In this document: positions 8,985 to 18,614 of the stretch, in pieces | How the letters are laid out: every line of letters begins with the position of its first letter | Position numbering within the stretch: position 1 is the first letter of the stretch | Source: UBA974 sp002292405 | GTDB lineage: Bacteria > Bacteroidota > Bacteroidia > Flavobacteriales_D > Sanyastnellaceae | DNA: 64,000 nucleotides | Direction of reading: 5' to 3' | NCBI GenBank assembly: GCA_943842425.1 | Contig: CALTBR010000003.1 | Coordinates: 248,001-312,000, forward strand | Notes under the pieces: generated by a model | Database searches by the model: none | What the model saw: the letters and a program-made list of their open reading frames with translations, nothing else | What the model was told of the DNA's origin: nothing | Position numbers and translations under genes: made by a program

Positions 8985-10547
8985 ATGAAATCACATTTTC
9001 CCTTTTTTAGCGCGATCACATTGTTTGTGTTGTGTAATCTCTCTTTTGTGTTTGATTCTCAAGCTCAATGTGAGGATATCTTAACCGAGACCACTTCCAA
9101 CACTGGTGATTGGGGAGATGAAATGGCCTGGGAGCTCTACGGTCCTGAGCCAAATTCCAATAATTTAGTGGCTTCATTTCAGGGAATGATGGACTATAAC
9201 AGTACGATAGATACTTTATGTCTATTGCCAGGATGTTATGCTGTAGTGATGTTTGATTCATGGGGAGATGGGTGGAATGGAGGAAGTCTAAATATCGGAC
9301 TTCCAGAGACAGACATCTCTGTTGTTTTAGATGATGGGGCTCTTGGATATGCGACATTCGAGGTAGGGATTGATACAGATGCTTGTGTTTGGGATTTCCC
9401 TGGATGTACTGATCCCAATGCTGAAAACTACACAGTAGGAGCAACGGTAGATGATGGAACATGCTTCGTCCCAGAAATTTTTCTCACTTCTGAAGATGAT
9501 GAAAGGTCTTACTTCCTTTACACGCCAGATGGACTTGAAGCTGATGCCCCACTAATTTTTGTCCTTCATGGATATTATGGTGACAATATGGGGATGATGA
9601 TGATTTCTGGAATGAATGAAATCGCCGATTCTGAAGGATTTGCAGTATGCTATCCACAGGGTTTGCCTGATTTTGATGGAATAAACCATTGGAACGCAAA
9701 TCTCACAGGTATCTCCAACGTGAATGATGTCTTATTCCTCACTGAGTTGGCAGGATATTTGCAAGCTGAGCATGGCTTCAGTAGCGATTGTACGTATAGC
9801 TATGGGTATTCTAATGGTGGATATATGAGCTATACTTTAGCTTGCGAAAAGCCCGATGTTTTTCGCGGCATAGGTTCAGTAGGAGGGACGATGAGTGGAT
9901 ATGATTTTGAGCATTGCACTCCCAACCTTGTGCCTGTAGTTCATCTCCATGGAACGAGCGATAACGTCGTTAGCTATTATGCCACAGGAGAATTCGAGGA
10001 ATATCCATGGACTGGAGCCGATGGTGTTGAAGATGTAGTCGCCGCATGGGCAAATGAAAACAACTGCACTGAAACAACCACTGAGACTTTACCTGACGTA
10101 GATCCAACTGATGGGAGTACAGTTGATCTTATTAAGCACACTGATGGAGATTACGGATATCAAGCGTGGGTTTATAGAGTGAACGGAGGAGGTCACGATT
10201 GGTTTGGGTCGTGGGGGAATATGGACATACACTCTTCGGCTGTAATCTGGTCTTTTTTAAGTACTTTTTGTGGGACGACAATTTCAACAAATGATTTGAT
10301 CCCTGAAAATGGCCAATTATTCAATCACATTGTACATCCAACAAGCAAGCAGATTGAATTGCACGGGTTAGAAAACAGTTCTTGTCAAATATTTGATGGT
10401 GGTGGTAAACTCATTGCTTATTCACCTCTTTTTGCAGGACAAACCAAATTTTTCTCTCTTCCCTCATCTGGTCTATACACAATTATCTCTCACCCCACAG
10501 ATCTCGAAGGCAACTCCATTCAGAGACAAAAAGTTATTTTAAGATAG
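8985..10547 (+). CDS. Secreted PHB-depolymerase-like esterase with T9SS tail
   Basis: A 520-residue secreted protein. After the signal peptide (about 1-28) comes a beta domain with GCYAVVMFDSWGDGWNGG (83-100), one GCTDPNAENY...DDGTC Cys repeat (140-160), and an alpha/beta-hydrolase of the polyhydroxybutyrate depolymerase/feruloyl esterase type (about 165-425). The catalytic triad is visible: S276 in GYSNGG, D326 in HGTSDNVV and H404 in GGGHDWFG; FVLHG near 192-196 is the oxyanion-hole segment. The last 80 residues (FNHIVHPTSKQIELHG to QRQKVILR) look like a divergent T9SS type A sorting domain. Its substrate is probably an ester polymer or a feruloylated polysaccharide. It is convergent with the TonB receptor gene. 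Confidence 0.85.
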   Translation: MKSHFPFFSAITLFVLCNLSFVFDSQAQCEDILTETTSNTGDWGDEMAWELYGPEPNSNNLVASFQGMMDYNSTIDTLCLLPGCYAVVMFDSWGDGWNGGSLNIGLPETDISVVLDDGALGYATFEVGIDTDACVWDFPGCTDPNAENYTVGATVDDGTCFVPEIFLTSEDDERSYFLYTPDGLEADAPLIFVLHGYYGDNMGMMMISGMNEIADSEGFAVCYPQGLPDFDGINHWNANLTGISNVNDVLFLTELAGYLQAEHGFSSDCTYSYGYSNGGYMSYTLACEKPDVFRGIGSVGGTMSGYDFEHCTPNLVPVVHLHGTSDNVVSYYATGEFEEYPWTGADGVEDVVAAWANENNCTETTTETLPDVDPTDGSTVDLIKHTDGDYGYQAWVYRVNGGGHDWFGSWGNMDIHSSAVIWSFLSTFCGTTISTNDLIPENGQLFNHIVHPTSKQIELHGLENSSCQIFDGGGKLIAYSPLFAGQTKFFSLPSSGLYTIISHPTDLEGNSIQRQKVILR

Positions 10548-10572
10548 AGCCTCACTTTACGCAGTAAATCTC

Positions 10573-12981
10573 TTAAAAGTCTATCATAAGTCCTATTGAT
10601 GGCAAAACTGTGCCACTCACATTCTCGATTTCCGATATTTGGTATGAGAGAGGGTTGTTAGGATCTACAATGGGATTTCCAGAATCATCACGATCTACAT
10701 CAAGATAGGGTTGGCCTACAGTCTGAAAATTGTAGATGTTTTGTACGTCGATGTATGCATTAATAGCCCACTCATTAAAGAACCACTTTTTATCTACACG
10801 AATATCTAAACCATGGGAAGCCGGGTTTCTTAATGCATTTAATTGATCCCAATCGAAAACTCCCTGTTGTACGACATCCCACACATCTATCGATGCAGAT
10901 CGATCCACATCATAAGATGTGTATGGAGCACCTCCCACATACCTGAATTTCATTCCCACCTCCCAATCATTCTTAAACTTTTTCCCTGCTGTAATATTGA
11001 GGATATGCCTGTTGTCCCAAGAAGAAGCTATTAATTCATCGTTTTTGTCTGAGAACTCACCCCTCACAAATGTATAGGAGAGTATGCCGTAAATAGAGGC
11101 AAGGAGCTTCTGCTGAACAAGGAGCTCTACACCATACGTTCTGCCAAAAGAAGTGGAATTAACGGGCTCATTTCCGATTACCCCAAAATCACCCCCCAAA
11201 TTTGCAAGAGAAAGACTGTCTCTGATTAAAAAGGGGTAATTGTCGTAGGTTTTATAGAATCCTTCTAACGTTACTTTAGACAATAAGCTGGGGTTATATT
11301 CTAATCCCGCGATATAATGATCAGCCTGGATGTAGGTGATGTTGTTTTCTTTGTTAGCGAGCAAATCGTTGCTGTCTCTATAACCCATTATCGTATATGG
11401 GGGCAATTGAAAATAACGTCCAACATTAAAATTAGCTTTCAATTTTTCAGTCATTGAATATGAAGCAGATAGTCGGGGAGAAAGCTGGTCTAATGGATTG
11501 TTCATCTCTTCTGAATAATCGTTACAATCCATGCGTAACCCTAACGAAACCAAAAGCTTGTTTTTCACGAGTTCTTTGCTGACCTGAGAAAAAACAGCGA
11601 ACTTGTTTAGAGGTAAGCTTGAATCGAAATCGATATTTACAACCTCCCCGTCAACGACAATTTTGTTGAACGTTGAATTCGTATATGTCGCATTTTCGTA
11701 TCCGACTCCCATGTTTAATTTCCAACCATTTTTACGTACGGTATTTTCTAACCTTACCTTGTTTTCAATCTCTTGTGAGTTGTAATCGAGTATAAGAAAC
11801 TCTTCTTGTTCAATATTTCCCTGGTACTTTACAGCACTGTTGTTTAAATGATTTCTACTGACAACAAGGTTTTGAAAGCTGTTGGAAGAGAAATGTTTCC
11901 AGTTTGCGCCAACAGTATAATTCCATTGTGTGTTCACGGGTAAATTCCCAAGGATGTAGTTGTTCCTGCGGATTGCGTCCTCGTCTACAATATCATCATT
12001 CGCAGAGGTGTTCAATTGAAAATCGTCGATGGCCCCAAGCCCGATTAGAGTGATCCGATTTTTCTTATCGACCTTGATGGTTTGTTTGTACTGAAAGTCG
12101 TTATACGTGGGCAGGAAAGGAAGTCCCAGGGATTTAAATAAAAACTGTAAATAAGAACGTCTGGCGGATAAAATAAACGTAGATTTTTTACCCATTGGAC
12201 CATCTAATGTCATTCCCACATCACTAGAGCCAAGCATAAATGTGCCTTTCAGACTTTCATCATTTCCCTCTATCTGCCTAAATTCCAAGATGGAACTGAG
12301 TGCATTGCCTCGATTTGCGGGGAAAGCCCCAGCATAAAAGTCTACTTCTCGAATAAAATTTACGTTGATCATACCCACTGGACCACCAGAAGAGCCTTGT
12401 GTGGCAAAGTGGTTGATGTTTGGCACTTCAATACCATCTAAATAAAATCGATTTTCATTTGGAGCTCCACCACGGACGATAATGTCATTTCTGAAAGACG
12501 AAGAAGAAGCTACACCAGGGAGTATTTGAATCACATTAGAAATATCTCTGTTCCCACCGGGATTGCGGTAGATTTCGGATGAGCTAATGGTCCTAAGGCT
12601 GACTGGGCTTTCTTCTCTTTTATTGAAAGGCGAAGCTGTAATCACGACTTGATTTAGGCTCGTACTTTCTTCGACCAAAGCAAAATCTAGAGTTGTAATT
12701 CGAGCGGATGACACATTGACTTCAGAGCTGATTTGTGTCTTGAAGCCTATGAAGGAACATGTTAAACTGTAAGTTCCTGGTTTAAGATCTGTGATCCGGT
12801 AATTACCTTCAATATCTGAAGTCGTTCCGACAGATGTGCTGTCGATGTAAATATTTGCAAAGGGCACCGCTTCGTTATTGATGCTGTTAAATACCCTCCC
12901 TTTTATCGTACTGGTTTGTGCTGAGATATAACAAAACGGACTAAGAAGTATAACTCCTGTGATTAACGATTTTAAGTTCAT
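10573..12981 (-). CDS. TonB-dependent outer membrane receptor
   Basis: An 802-residue TonB-dependent receptor. It has a signal peptide (about 1-21), a carboxypeptidase-regulatory-like domain (about 22-108, IKGRVFNSINNEAVPFANIYI to SLTCSFIGF), a plug domain (about 115-230, including VIQILPGV and IIVRGGAPNENRFYLDGIEV) and a 22-strand-type barrel to the end, with a closing aromatic (LMIDF). No SusD gene follows, so it is not a classical SusC/D pair; siderophore, peptide or metal uptake are possible. It is the last gene of a minus-strand set, 18 bp after the epimerase gene, with the MetA-like outer membrane protein further upstream. Confidence 0.88.
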   Translation of the reverse strand: MNLKSLITGVILLSPFCYISAQTSTIKGRVFNSINNEAVPFANIYIDSTSVGTTSDIEGNYRITDLKPGTYSLTCSFIGFKTQISSEVNVSSARITTLDFALVEESTSLNQVVITASPFNKREESPVSLRTISSSEIYRNPGGNRDISNVIQILPGVASSSSFRNDIIVRGGAPNENRFYLDGIEVPNINHFATQGSSGGPVGMINVNFIREVDFYAGAFPANRGNALSSILEFRQIEGNDESLKGTFMLGSSDVGMTLDGPMGKKSTFILSARRSYLQFLFKSLGLPFLPTYNDFQYKQTIKVDKKNRITLIGLGAIDDFQLNTSANDDIVDEDAIRRNNYILGNLPVNTQWNYTVGANWKHFSSNSFQNLVVSRNHLNNSAVKYQGNIEQEEFLILDYNSQEIENKVRLENTVRKNGWKLNMGVGYENATYTNSTFNKIVVDGEVVNIDFDSSLPLNKFAVFSQVSKELVKNKLLVSLGLRMDCNDYSEEMNNPLDQLSPRLSASYSMTEKLKANFNVGRYFQLPPYTIMGYRDSNDLLANKENNITYIQADHYIAGLEYNPSLLSKVTLEGFYKTYDNYPFLIRDSLSLANLGGDFGVIGNEPVNSTSFGRTYGVELLVQQKLLASIYGILSYTFVRGEFSDKNDELIASSWDNRHILNITAGKKFKNDWEVGMKFRYVGGAPYTSYDVDRSASIDVWDVVQQGVFDWDQLNALRNPASHGLDIRVDKKWFFNEWAINAYIDVQNIYNFQTVGQPYLDVDRDDSGNPIVDPNNPLSYQISEIENVSGTVLPSIGLMIDF

Positions 12982-12999
12982 TTATATATTAAGTTCAAT

Positions 13000-13908
13000 C
13001 TAGTTTTTAGGCGCGAAAATATTACCCAATGCAGCTTGAAGATTTGCATATTTGAAATCATACCCACAACCCACTATTTTCTCCGATGAAGCACGACTGC
13101 CAGTAAGTAATACAACCGCCATTTCGCCAAATAAAAGTTTAAAGAACAGAGGAGGGATGTTGGGTAGAATAATTTTTCTTTTTAAAGCTGTTGCGAGTGC
13201 TTGGGTGAATGTATGATTGGTTACGTGATCAGGGGCAACAGCGTTGAATGTTCCATCGATTTCATTCTCTAGTAGGAACATCATGATTTCGCATAGATCA
13301 TGAATATGTATCCAGGGAATCCACTGTTTGCCTGTCCCTATGCTAGCTCCTAAGCCCCACCGAACAGATGGTGTCATTTTTTTTAATGCACCGGAATTGT
13401 TTTTTAAAACGATGCCCAATCTTAATATGGATGTATTGTGTGCTACATTCTTTTCTTTGAAGGTATGTGCAACGCTCTCCCAGTCTTTACAAACTTTCCC
13501 TAAATAGTCCTCCCCATTTTTACTTTCCTCAGTTAAAATATCATTCGTTGTCTTAGACCCATAATATCCAATGGCAGATGCTGAGACAAATGAATCTATT
13601 TTTTGATTGTTTTTCTGTAATTCATTTAAAATTAATTGAGCACTGTCAACACGGCTGCTGTAGATGTCACGTTTTCTTTTTAACGTCCACCTTTTCTCTG
13701 CTACTGATGATCCAGCCAAATGAATGATGTGATTCACATCTTTTAAAGCTTCTGGGTCAATATATTTCAGTTTTATATCCCATTTAAATTCATTTTGTCG
13801 CGTAACCTTCCTCGTTAAAAACCTGACCGTGTAGTTGCTGCCCAGCGATTTAGCTAAAGATCTCGCTAACATCCCGTTTGCGCCAGTTATGAGGACAACA
13901 GCATTCAT
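13000..13908 (-). CDS. TIGR01777-family NAD(P)-dependent epimerase-like protein
   Basis: A 302-residue extended SDR of the TIGR01777 (YfcH/SulA-like) family. It starts with the Rossmann motif LITGANGMLARSL (residues 6-18), followed by HIIHLAGSSVAEKRW, the conserved SASAIGYYG segment that holds the active-site Tyr, a WIPWIHIHDL motif, GTFNAVAPD, and the short C-terminal DUF1731-like region. The biochemical substrate of the family is not established; in plants and bacteria homologues affect cell division or development. It lies between the MetA-like porin and the TonB receptor with gaps of 28 and 18 bp, so co-transcription is likely. Confidence 0.85.
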   Translation of the reverse strand: MNAVVLITGANGMLARSLAKSLGSNYTVRFLTRKVTRQNEFKWDIKLKYIDPEALKDVNHIIHLAGSSVAEKRWTLKRKRDIYSSRVDSAQLILNELQKNNQKIDSFVSASAIGYYGSKTTNDILTEESKNGEDYLGKVCKDWESVAHTFKEKNVAHNTSILRLGIVLKNNSGALKKMTPSVRWGLGASIGTGKQWIPWIHIHDLCEIMMFLLENEIDGTFNAVAPDHVTNHTFTQALATALKRKIILPNIPPLFFKLLFGEMAVVLLTGSRASSEKIVGCGYDFKYANLQAALGNIFAPKN

Positions 13909-13936
13909 CTATTTAATATTATAATAGTTTTGAATA

Positions 13937-14713
13937 TCATTTGTTTACGAGACAACTAAATCCAATAGACATATAATTCATCGTGTTATTGATTCCAGTT
14001 CCAAATGAAAAATCATATTGAAAATTCTCATTTGCTAAAAAGGTTAGGCCGGCATCAAAATTACTCACAGGATTTTCAAAATTAACGATTTCACCATAAG
14101 GCTCAATGTATATGCCCACTTGATCATTTACGCTAATTCCAAAAGCTACAGAATAAGTTAAATCACCTTGATCCAGTCCGTAGTAATTATATCCTACATT
14201 ATATCCTATTTCTACATTGTCATTTATAACGTGGGAAATGGATAATTTATTTATAGTACCAAATTGATCATTGGACAATTCTTTTGATCCTGATGGAATA
14301 ATTAAATGAGAAAGAAAAGCAATAGCGGTATTTTTATCGTCAGGATTAAACAGTTGAATTTTTGTTCCGACTTCAAGATCGCTAATTCCAGTAGTCGATA
14401 AACTTTCGTTATCGATTGTTTCGTACTGATTTAACACCCTGATCTCCAATATTTTGCTCACCCCATATCTGAATAAATTTGTAGGGGCTAATATTTGTCT
14501 GTTAGAATTTTGTGTTTCGCCATCAAAGCTAATCAGCACGCCTGTCTCAAGTTGTAAATTCCCATTTCCTACTGAATATGAACTTTCTGTTTGGTCTGGT
14601 CGGTCTGTTATGATTTGAGCATCGATTTGTCCAAAAACTGACAGATAAATACCTGAAATAAGTATTGCTCTGAATGATGAAAAAATCTTTACTTGTTGGT
14701 AATTTTTGTTCAT
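13937..14713 (-). CDS. MetA-pathway-type outer membrane protein (Phenol_MetA_deg)
   Basis: A 258-residue beta-barrel protein. After a signal peptide (about 1-32) comes ITDRPDQTESSYSVGNGNLQLETG, the entry motif of the PF13557 family, and then alternating strands to a C-terminal MSIGFSCLVNK. The family is annotated as transporters in phenol degradation, but in Bacteroidota it is a common outer membrane protein of unknown cargo, and nothing here suggests aromatic degradation. It is the first gene of the minus-strand set 14713-10573 and has a good promoter element upstream (14743-14750). Confidence 0.8.
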   Translation of the reverse strand: MNKNYQQVKIFSSFRAILISGIYLSVFGQIDAQIITDRPDQTESSYSVGNGNLQLETGVLISFDGETQNSNRQILAPTNLFRYGVSKILEIRVLNQYETIDNESLSTTGISDLEVGTKIQLFNPDDKNTAIAFLSHLIIPSGSKELSNDQFGTINKLSISHVINDNVEIGYNVGYNYYGLDQGDLTYSVAFGISVNDQVGIYIEPYGEIVNFENPVSNFDAGLTFLANENFQYDFSFGTGINNTMNYMSIGFSCLVNK

Positions 14714-15021
14714 TTTTTATAAAAGCGTCTATTACTAAAATGCAAAGGTAAGTTTCAAGTTGTCAAGTTTTTTTTATAATTGAAACGATATTTAAATGAC
14801 TTTTACAACATTCTTTTCCTACCTCAATTTAACCCTTTGACATCCTGATATTTATAAATACATAGCTGATTTACTATTAGTTATATCACTTAAATAACTT
14901 TAGGACAATAAGCTGTTTTATATAAAGATCATTTTAGAGAACTTTATTATGTCAATTTAATGTTATTTAATCCTTTAAATATTTGTATACAGCTAATTGA
15001 ATAAATTTTATTGTCTGCCAC
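14714..15021. other. AT-rich intergenic region
   Basis: About 308 bp between divergent genes. I see a promoter element for the minus-strand gene near its left end (14743-14750) and otherwise only AT-rich DNA with no convincing short gene, RNA fold or repeat. Confidence 0.6.
14743..14750 (-). promoter_or_regulatory. -7 promoter element of the MetA/epimerase/TonB unit
   Basis: Read on the minus strand the sequence is TACCTTTG, a perfect TAnnTTTG, 29 nt before the ATG at 14713. A TTG lies upstream but at a shorter spacing than usual, so the -33 part is uncertain. Confidence 0.5.
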
Positions 15022-16065
15022 ATGAGATTCTTTACACAATTAACTACTTTGGTTTTCCTTTTTTTTGAGTTATACAATACATGCTCAGGACTCTTACACT
15101 TTAACCATTGAGGCATCTACTCCAGCTGTTGCGCCAGGAGCAACGTATCGCTTTTATGTGGATATGCTTAACCCAACAGATAGCATAAGTGCGGTATTTA
15201 GCAACAACGATTCAAATCTTATCATCAATACCCTAGATGGAGCTTTTAACAAACCTGTGAATTCTAGTTGGAGTGCTTCCGGAATTAATCCAGCATTTTG
15301 CCTTTATTCCCAGAAATTGCTGATGACACCTATGCTACCATAGGTCTTACTGGCCCAGCATCTACTTCTGGTATTGCCGGTGCTGCAGATCCTTCTCTTG
15401 TAGAAGACACCTCAGAGCAGATTTCCCTTAATTTCATGACTGATGGAACAACTTCTTTATCATCAACTATAGCAATAGGTTCTGCTTGGTATGCGCTTGA
15501 CACAGCAGAGAATGGTCTTCCAAATTCGTACATGCGTGTCCTTATTCTTCAAGTAATAACTGCCGGTTCTATTAGTGGTACTATAAACTACCAAGTGTTC
15601 CCATTGAGAGTTGATGAAGATGCTGTGTATGCTACTTCTAGCTTCATTGTAGGTAATGATGTTGAAGGTTGCATGGACCCAGAGGCTTGCAACTATCAAG
15701 CTTCAGCTAACACTGATGACGGTTCTTGCGATGTGAATGATTAATTCGGAGTTTGTGGCGGTTCAGGTATTACAGAAGGCGATTGTGATTGCGACGGAAA
15801 TTTACTAGATGTATTAGGTGTATTTGGTGGCGGTTGCCTAAGCAATATAAATAGTAATAATATACTTGATAATGATGAGATTATGGGTTTTGCTTACAGC
15901 ATTGCTTTAAACTATAATCTTGATGCTACCATAGATATAGTAAATTGTGAATTCGGTGAAATAGTGAGTGATTGTCCTTCAGATCTAAGCGGAAATGGCA
16001 ACGTCGGTTCAGAAGATTTACTGATATTCCTTGCTGACTATGATTTGTCGTGCGACGATCTGTAG
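15022..16065 (+). pseudogene. Decayed secreted repeat protein, relative of the giant gene
   Basis: A single ancestral frame can be followed through three lesions. An extra T in a run of eight (about 15059-15066) shifts the frame just after MRFFTQLTTLVFLF, inside the signal peptide. A missing T near 15296-15299 shifts it back after SWSASGINPAF. A TAA at 15742-15744 then replaces the Glu of the expected DECGVCGG. Beyond it the frame continues through a degenerate DVLGVFGGG unit (cysteines lost) to a dockerin-like tail, DLSGNGNVGSEDLLIFL, and a stop at 16063-16065. The first part is the domain also present three times in the giant gene and once at 24749-25414, followed by one GCMDPEACNY...DDGSC repeat. 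Substituted cysteines argue for genuine decay rather than only sequencing error. Confidence 0.8.
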
Positions 16066-16164
16066 AGATAATCACAGTATTCATTTCCGATTGAGTTGAG
16101 TGAGGGTGTTTTGTAGATAAACTTATATTAAAGCACGTTGTCTATTTTTATGAAAATTATGGAA

Positions 16165-16192
16165 TTGAATCTAGGCGTTGAGCTTAGGTTTG
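16165..16192 (+). promoter_or_regulatory. Promoter of the metallophosphoesterase gene
   Basis: TTG at 16165-16167, a 17-nt spacer and TAGGTTTG at 16185-16192 match the Bacteroidota consensus. The element ends only 4 nt before the ATG at 16197, so the transcript is probably leaderless. Confidence 0.6.
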
Positions 16193-16196
16193 CAAA

Positions 16197-17438
16197 ATGA
16201 AACCATCCTCTTTAGTAATACCCATTCTAGTTATGCTACTAGTTGTATCTGTAATTGAATGGATGGCATATAGACTTGTAAAGAGGAGGTGGGATTCGAA
16301 AAAATGGTGGCCGATATTTGGTAAACTTTGGCTAATAATTACAGCATCCCTATGGGGTTTCGTTACCATCAGTTTAATAAATTTTGAATCGTGGTCGATT
16401 CGCATGCCTAATATTGTTGCGGTATTCACGATAGCTTTTTTTGTAAACCTTATTCCCAAGATGATGATGGCGATTTTTCAAGTAGCGGATGACCTTCGTT
16501 ACTTAACTCAGTTCGCTGTGAAAAAAATGACTCAGGGTGAAGGTAAAATCCCTCGTTCAACATTTTTGAATTACATAGGAGCTGGCCTTGCAAGCGCGAC
16601 CTTTGGTGCTTTTTTTTACGGTGTTACGAAGGGTAAGTTCAACTTTCAGGTTGAGAATGTTAAGGTGTTAATTGATGGTCTACCGAAAAGTTTTAAAGGT
16701 CTTCGTATCGTTCAAATTTCAGATGCTCACCTCGGTTCATTTGTTGGAAGTCCTCAGGCTGTTCACGATGCTCTCCAAACCGTGAACGATCTTAAACCTG
16801 ATCTGATACTATTCACAGGGGATTTGGTAAATAGTAAAGCGTCCGAAGCAGAGTCATGGATAGACGCATTCTCTAAGCTTGAAGCTACCATGGGGAAGTA
16901 TTCCATTATGGGAAATCACGATTACGCTGAATATGGCGATTTCGCCCCAGGAGAGAGTGAGGCCAGTATAAAACGCCTCCACGAAATTCACTCAGAGATG
17001 GGATTTCATTTGTTGCTGGACGAGCACGTGCATCTCAAGCGCGCTAAAGACCGTCTTGTGCTAGCAGGAGTAGAAAATTGGAGTAAGCGATCTTTCGGAC
17101 AACGAGGTGACATTGAGAAAGCCCTTGCGAATAGCGATTCAGACTCGCTCATAACCATACTAATGTCGCACGATCCCACACATTTCGAAGAGTTAGTCAT
17201 GGGCGGCAAAGCCCCAGTCGATCTAACCATGAGCGGGCACACCCATGGGATGCAAATGGGCATTAAAATCGATTTTCTTGGGATTAACTATTCGCCAGCA
17301 TCATTGCTTTACAAAAGATGGGGCGGCCTATACAAGGAAGGCAATCAGTTTCTTCATGTAAATCGGGGATTTGGAGTGCTTGCCTTCCGAGGAAGAGTGG
17401 GGATGCCGCCAGAGATTACATTGCTTGAGTTACTGTAA
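16197..17438 (+). CDS. Membrane-anchored metallophosphoesterase
   Basis: A 413-residue protein with four N-terminal membrane helices (about 7-26, 40-60, 72-92 and 120-137) and a calcineurin-like phosphoesterase domain (about 165-413). The metal-binding motifs occur in order: SDAHLG, FTGDLVNS, MGNHDY, MSHDP and SGHTHGMQ. This is the layout of the YkuE/YaeI group, which in characterised members act on phospholipid-type pyrophosphates such as lipid A intermediates; the substrate here is not known. It is transcribed alone from a promoter almost touching its start codon and is followed by a hairpin terminator at 17493-17525. Confidence 0.87.
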   Translation: MKPSSLVIPILVMLLVVSVIEWMAYRLVKRRWDSKKWWPIFGKLWLIITASLWGFVTISLINFESWSIRMPNIVAVFTIAFFVNLIPKMMMAIFQVADDLRYLTQFAVKKMTQGEGKIPRSTFLNYIGAGLASATFGAFFYGVTKGKFNFQVENVKVLIDGLPKSFKGLRIVQISDAHLGSFVGSPQAVHDALQTVNDLKPDLILFTGDLVNSKASEAESWIDAFSKLEATMGKYSIMGNHDYAEYGDFAPGESEASIKRLHEIHSEMGFHLLLDEHVHLKRAKDRLVLAGVENWSKRSFGQRGDIEKALANSDSDSLITILMSHDPTHFEELVMGGKAPVDLTMSGHTHGMQMGIKIDFLGINYSPASLLYKRWGGLYKEGNQFLHVNRGFGVLAFRGRVGMPPEITLLELL

Positions 17439-17474
17439 TTGAATGCATCAACCTTACTTTTGCGATAAGCCCAT

Positions 17475-17543
17475 ATGGCTGTGGGAATAGAGAACCTCGA
17501 GAAGTATCAAATTCTTGGGGTTTTTGCTTTTAGCATTTTTTAG
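17475..17543 (+). other. Possible 22-codon ORF preceded by a -7-like element and overlapping a hairpin
   Basis: TACTTTTG at 17455-17462 fits the -7 consensus, and 13 nt further an ATG opens a 22-residue frame, MAVGIENLEKYQILGVFAFS and two more residues. The stem of the terminator at 17493-17525 lies inside this frame. It could be a leader peptide, a short RNA, or chance. No relative is recognised. Confidence 0.25.
17493..17525 (+). terminator. Terminator after the metallophosphoesterase gene
   Basis: An 11-bp stem (17493-17503 with 17512-17522, two G-T wobbles) with an 8-nt loop runs into a T tract. It would end the upstream transcript and possibly a short RNA starting near 17468. Confidence 0.6.
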
Positions 17544-17600
17544 TCAGTACATCAATATACTGTTGTTGTACATTTGATTTTAATCAATAATTCATCTATT

Positions 17601-18521
17601 ATGGAAGAGAGTTTCGTAACCATTTTTTACATTTTTATATCAGCTCTTATTTTAAAAGGGGCTTTGTATATGGTGAAGCAAAAAAACGCAGTAATTATAG
17701 AACGTTTAGGTAAATTTAATAAAGTCTCTAAGGCTGGACTACACATAAAAATACCGCTTATAGACAGTATTTCTGGGAAAATAAATCTTAGAGTTCGTGA
17801 ATTGCCAGTTGAAGTTGAAACAAAAACCAAGGACGATGTTTTTGTAAAAATCGTTGTTTCAGTTCAGTTTTATGTGATTGATTCAATAGATGGAATTAGA
17901 GATTCTTTTTATGAGTTGAATAATCCTGAGCAACAGATTCAATCATATGTTTTTGATTCAATCAGATCTGAAGTTCCGCTGATGGAATTGGATGATGTAT
18001 TTGCTCAGAAAGAAAAAATTGCAATAGCAATTAAGAATGAACTATCCGACACAATGAAACAATTTGGGTTTGACTTTATAAAAGCGCTTGTAACAGATAT
18101 AGATCCAGATGCAAAAGTGAAGCAGTCGATGAATGAGATTAACGCTGCAAAGCGTATGAAGGAAGCTGCACGAGAGGAAGCTGCAGCAGCTAAAATTAGA
18201 GTTGTAGCGGCTGCGGAGGCTGATTCTGAAAGTAAGAGGCTAGCAGGAGAGGGGATCGCAAAGCAAAGGATTGCTATCGCTAATGGATTAAAGGAATCAG
18301 TAGAGGAGGTGAAGCTTGCTATGGAAGATCATGTGACAAGTCAAGATGTGATGAATATGCTTTTTATGACACAGCACTATGAAACTGTTTCAAAACTCTC
18401 AGAAAACAATACGAGCACTATTTTTATGCCTTATTCACCAGACAATGTTGGTGATCTTCAAATGCAAATTCAAAGTAGTTTGATAGCTGTAGATGAATTG
18501 AAAAAATCCAAAGGCAAATAA
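17601..18521 (+). CDS. SPFH/Band 7 membrane protein (stomatin/prohibitin-like)
   Basis: The 306-residue product has one N-terminal membrane helix (about 5-22), then an SPFH domain starting KQKNAVIIERLGKFNKVSKAG and continuing to about residue 180, then an Ala/Glu/Lys-rich coiled coil (AAKRMKEAAREEAAAAKIRV, about 190-250), and a C-terminal oligomerisation part with STIFMPYSP. Such proteins form large rings in the membrane and often hold proteases or organise lipid domains. The ATG at 17601 is chosen over an in-frame TTG 27 bp upstream because it places the helix directly at the N-terminus. No NfeD partner gene is adjacent. Confidence 0.85.
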   Translation: MEESFVTIFYIFISALILKGALYMVKQKNAVIIERLGKFNKVSKAGLHIKIPLIDSISGKINLRVRELPVEVETKTKDDVFVKIVVSVQFYVIDSIDGIRDSFYELNNPEQQIQSYVFDSIRSEVPLMELDDVFAQKEKIAIAIKNELSDTMKQFGFDFIKALVTDIDPDAKVKQSMNEINAAKRMKEAAREEAAAAKIRVVAAAEADSESKRLAGEGIAKQRIAIANGLKESVEEVKLAMEDHVTSQDVMNMLFMTQHYETVSKLSENNTSTIFMPYSPDNVGDLQMQIQSSLIAVDELKKSKGK

Positions 18522-18550
18522 ATTTAGATCTATCTTGTCAGTAGCGGTTA

Positions 18551-18578
18551 TTGATTGACTTAAGATGCATTACTTTTG
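18551..18578 (+). promoter_or_regulatory. Promoter of the J-domain gene
   Basis: TTG at 18551-18553, 17 nt, then TACTTTTG at 18571-18578. The ATG follows 36 nt downstream at 18615, giving a short leader. Confidence 0.5.
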
Positions 18579-18614
18579 CGCCCGCAATAGGCACAGTGAA
18601 AGTAAAATAGCATC

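Noticed and set aside
15050..15070. Phase variation through the 8-T run in the signal peptide of the 15022 gene
   Set aside because: A second frameshift, a TAA and lost cysteines downstream mean slippage alone could not restore the protein.
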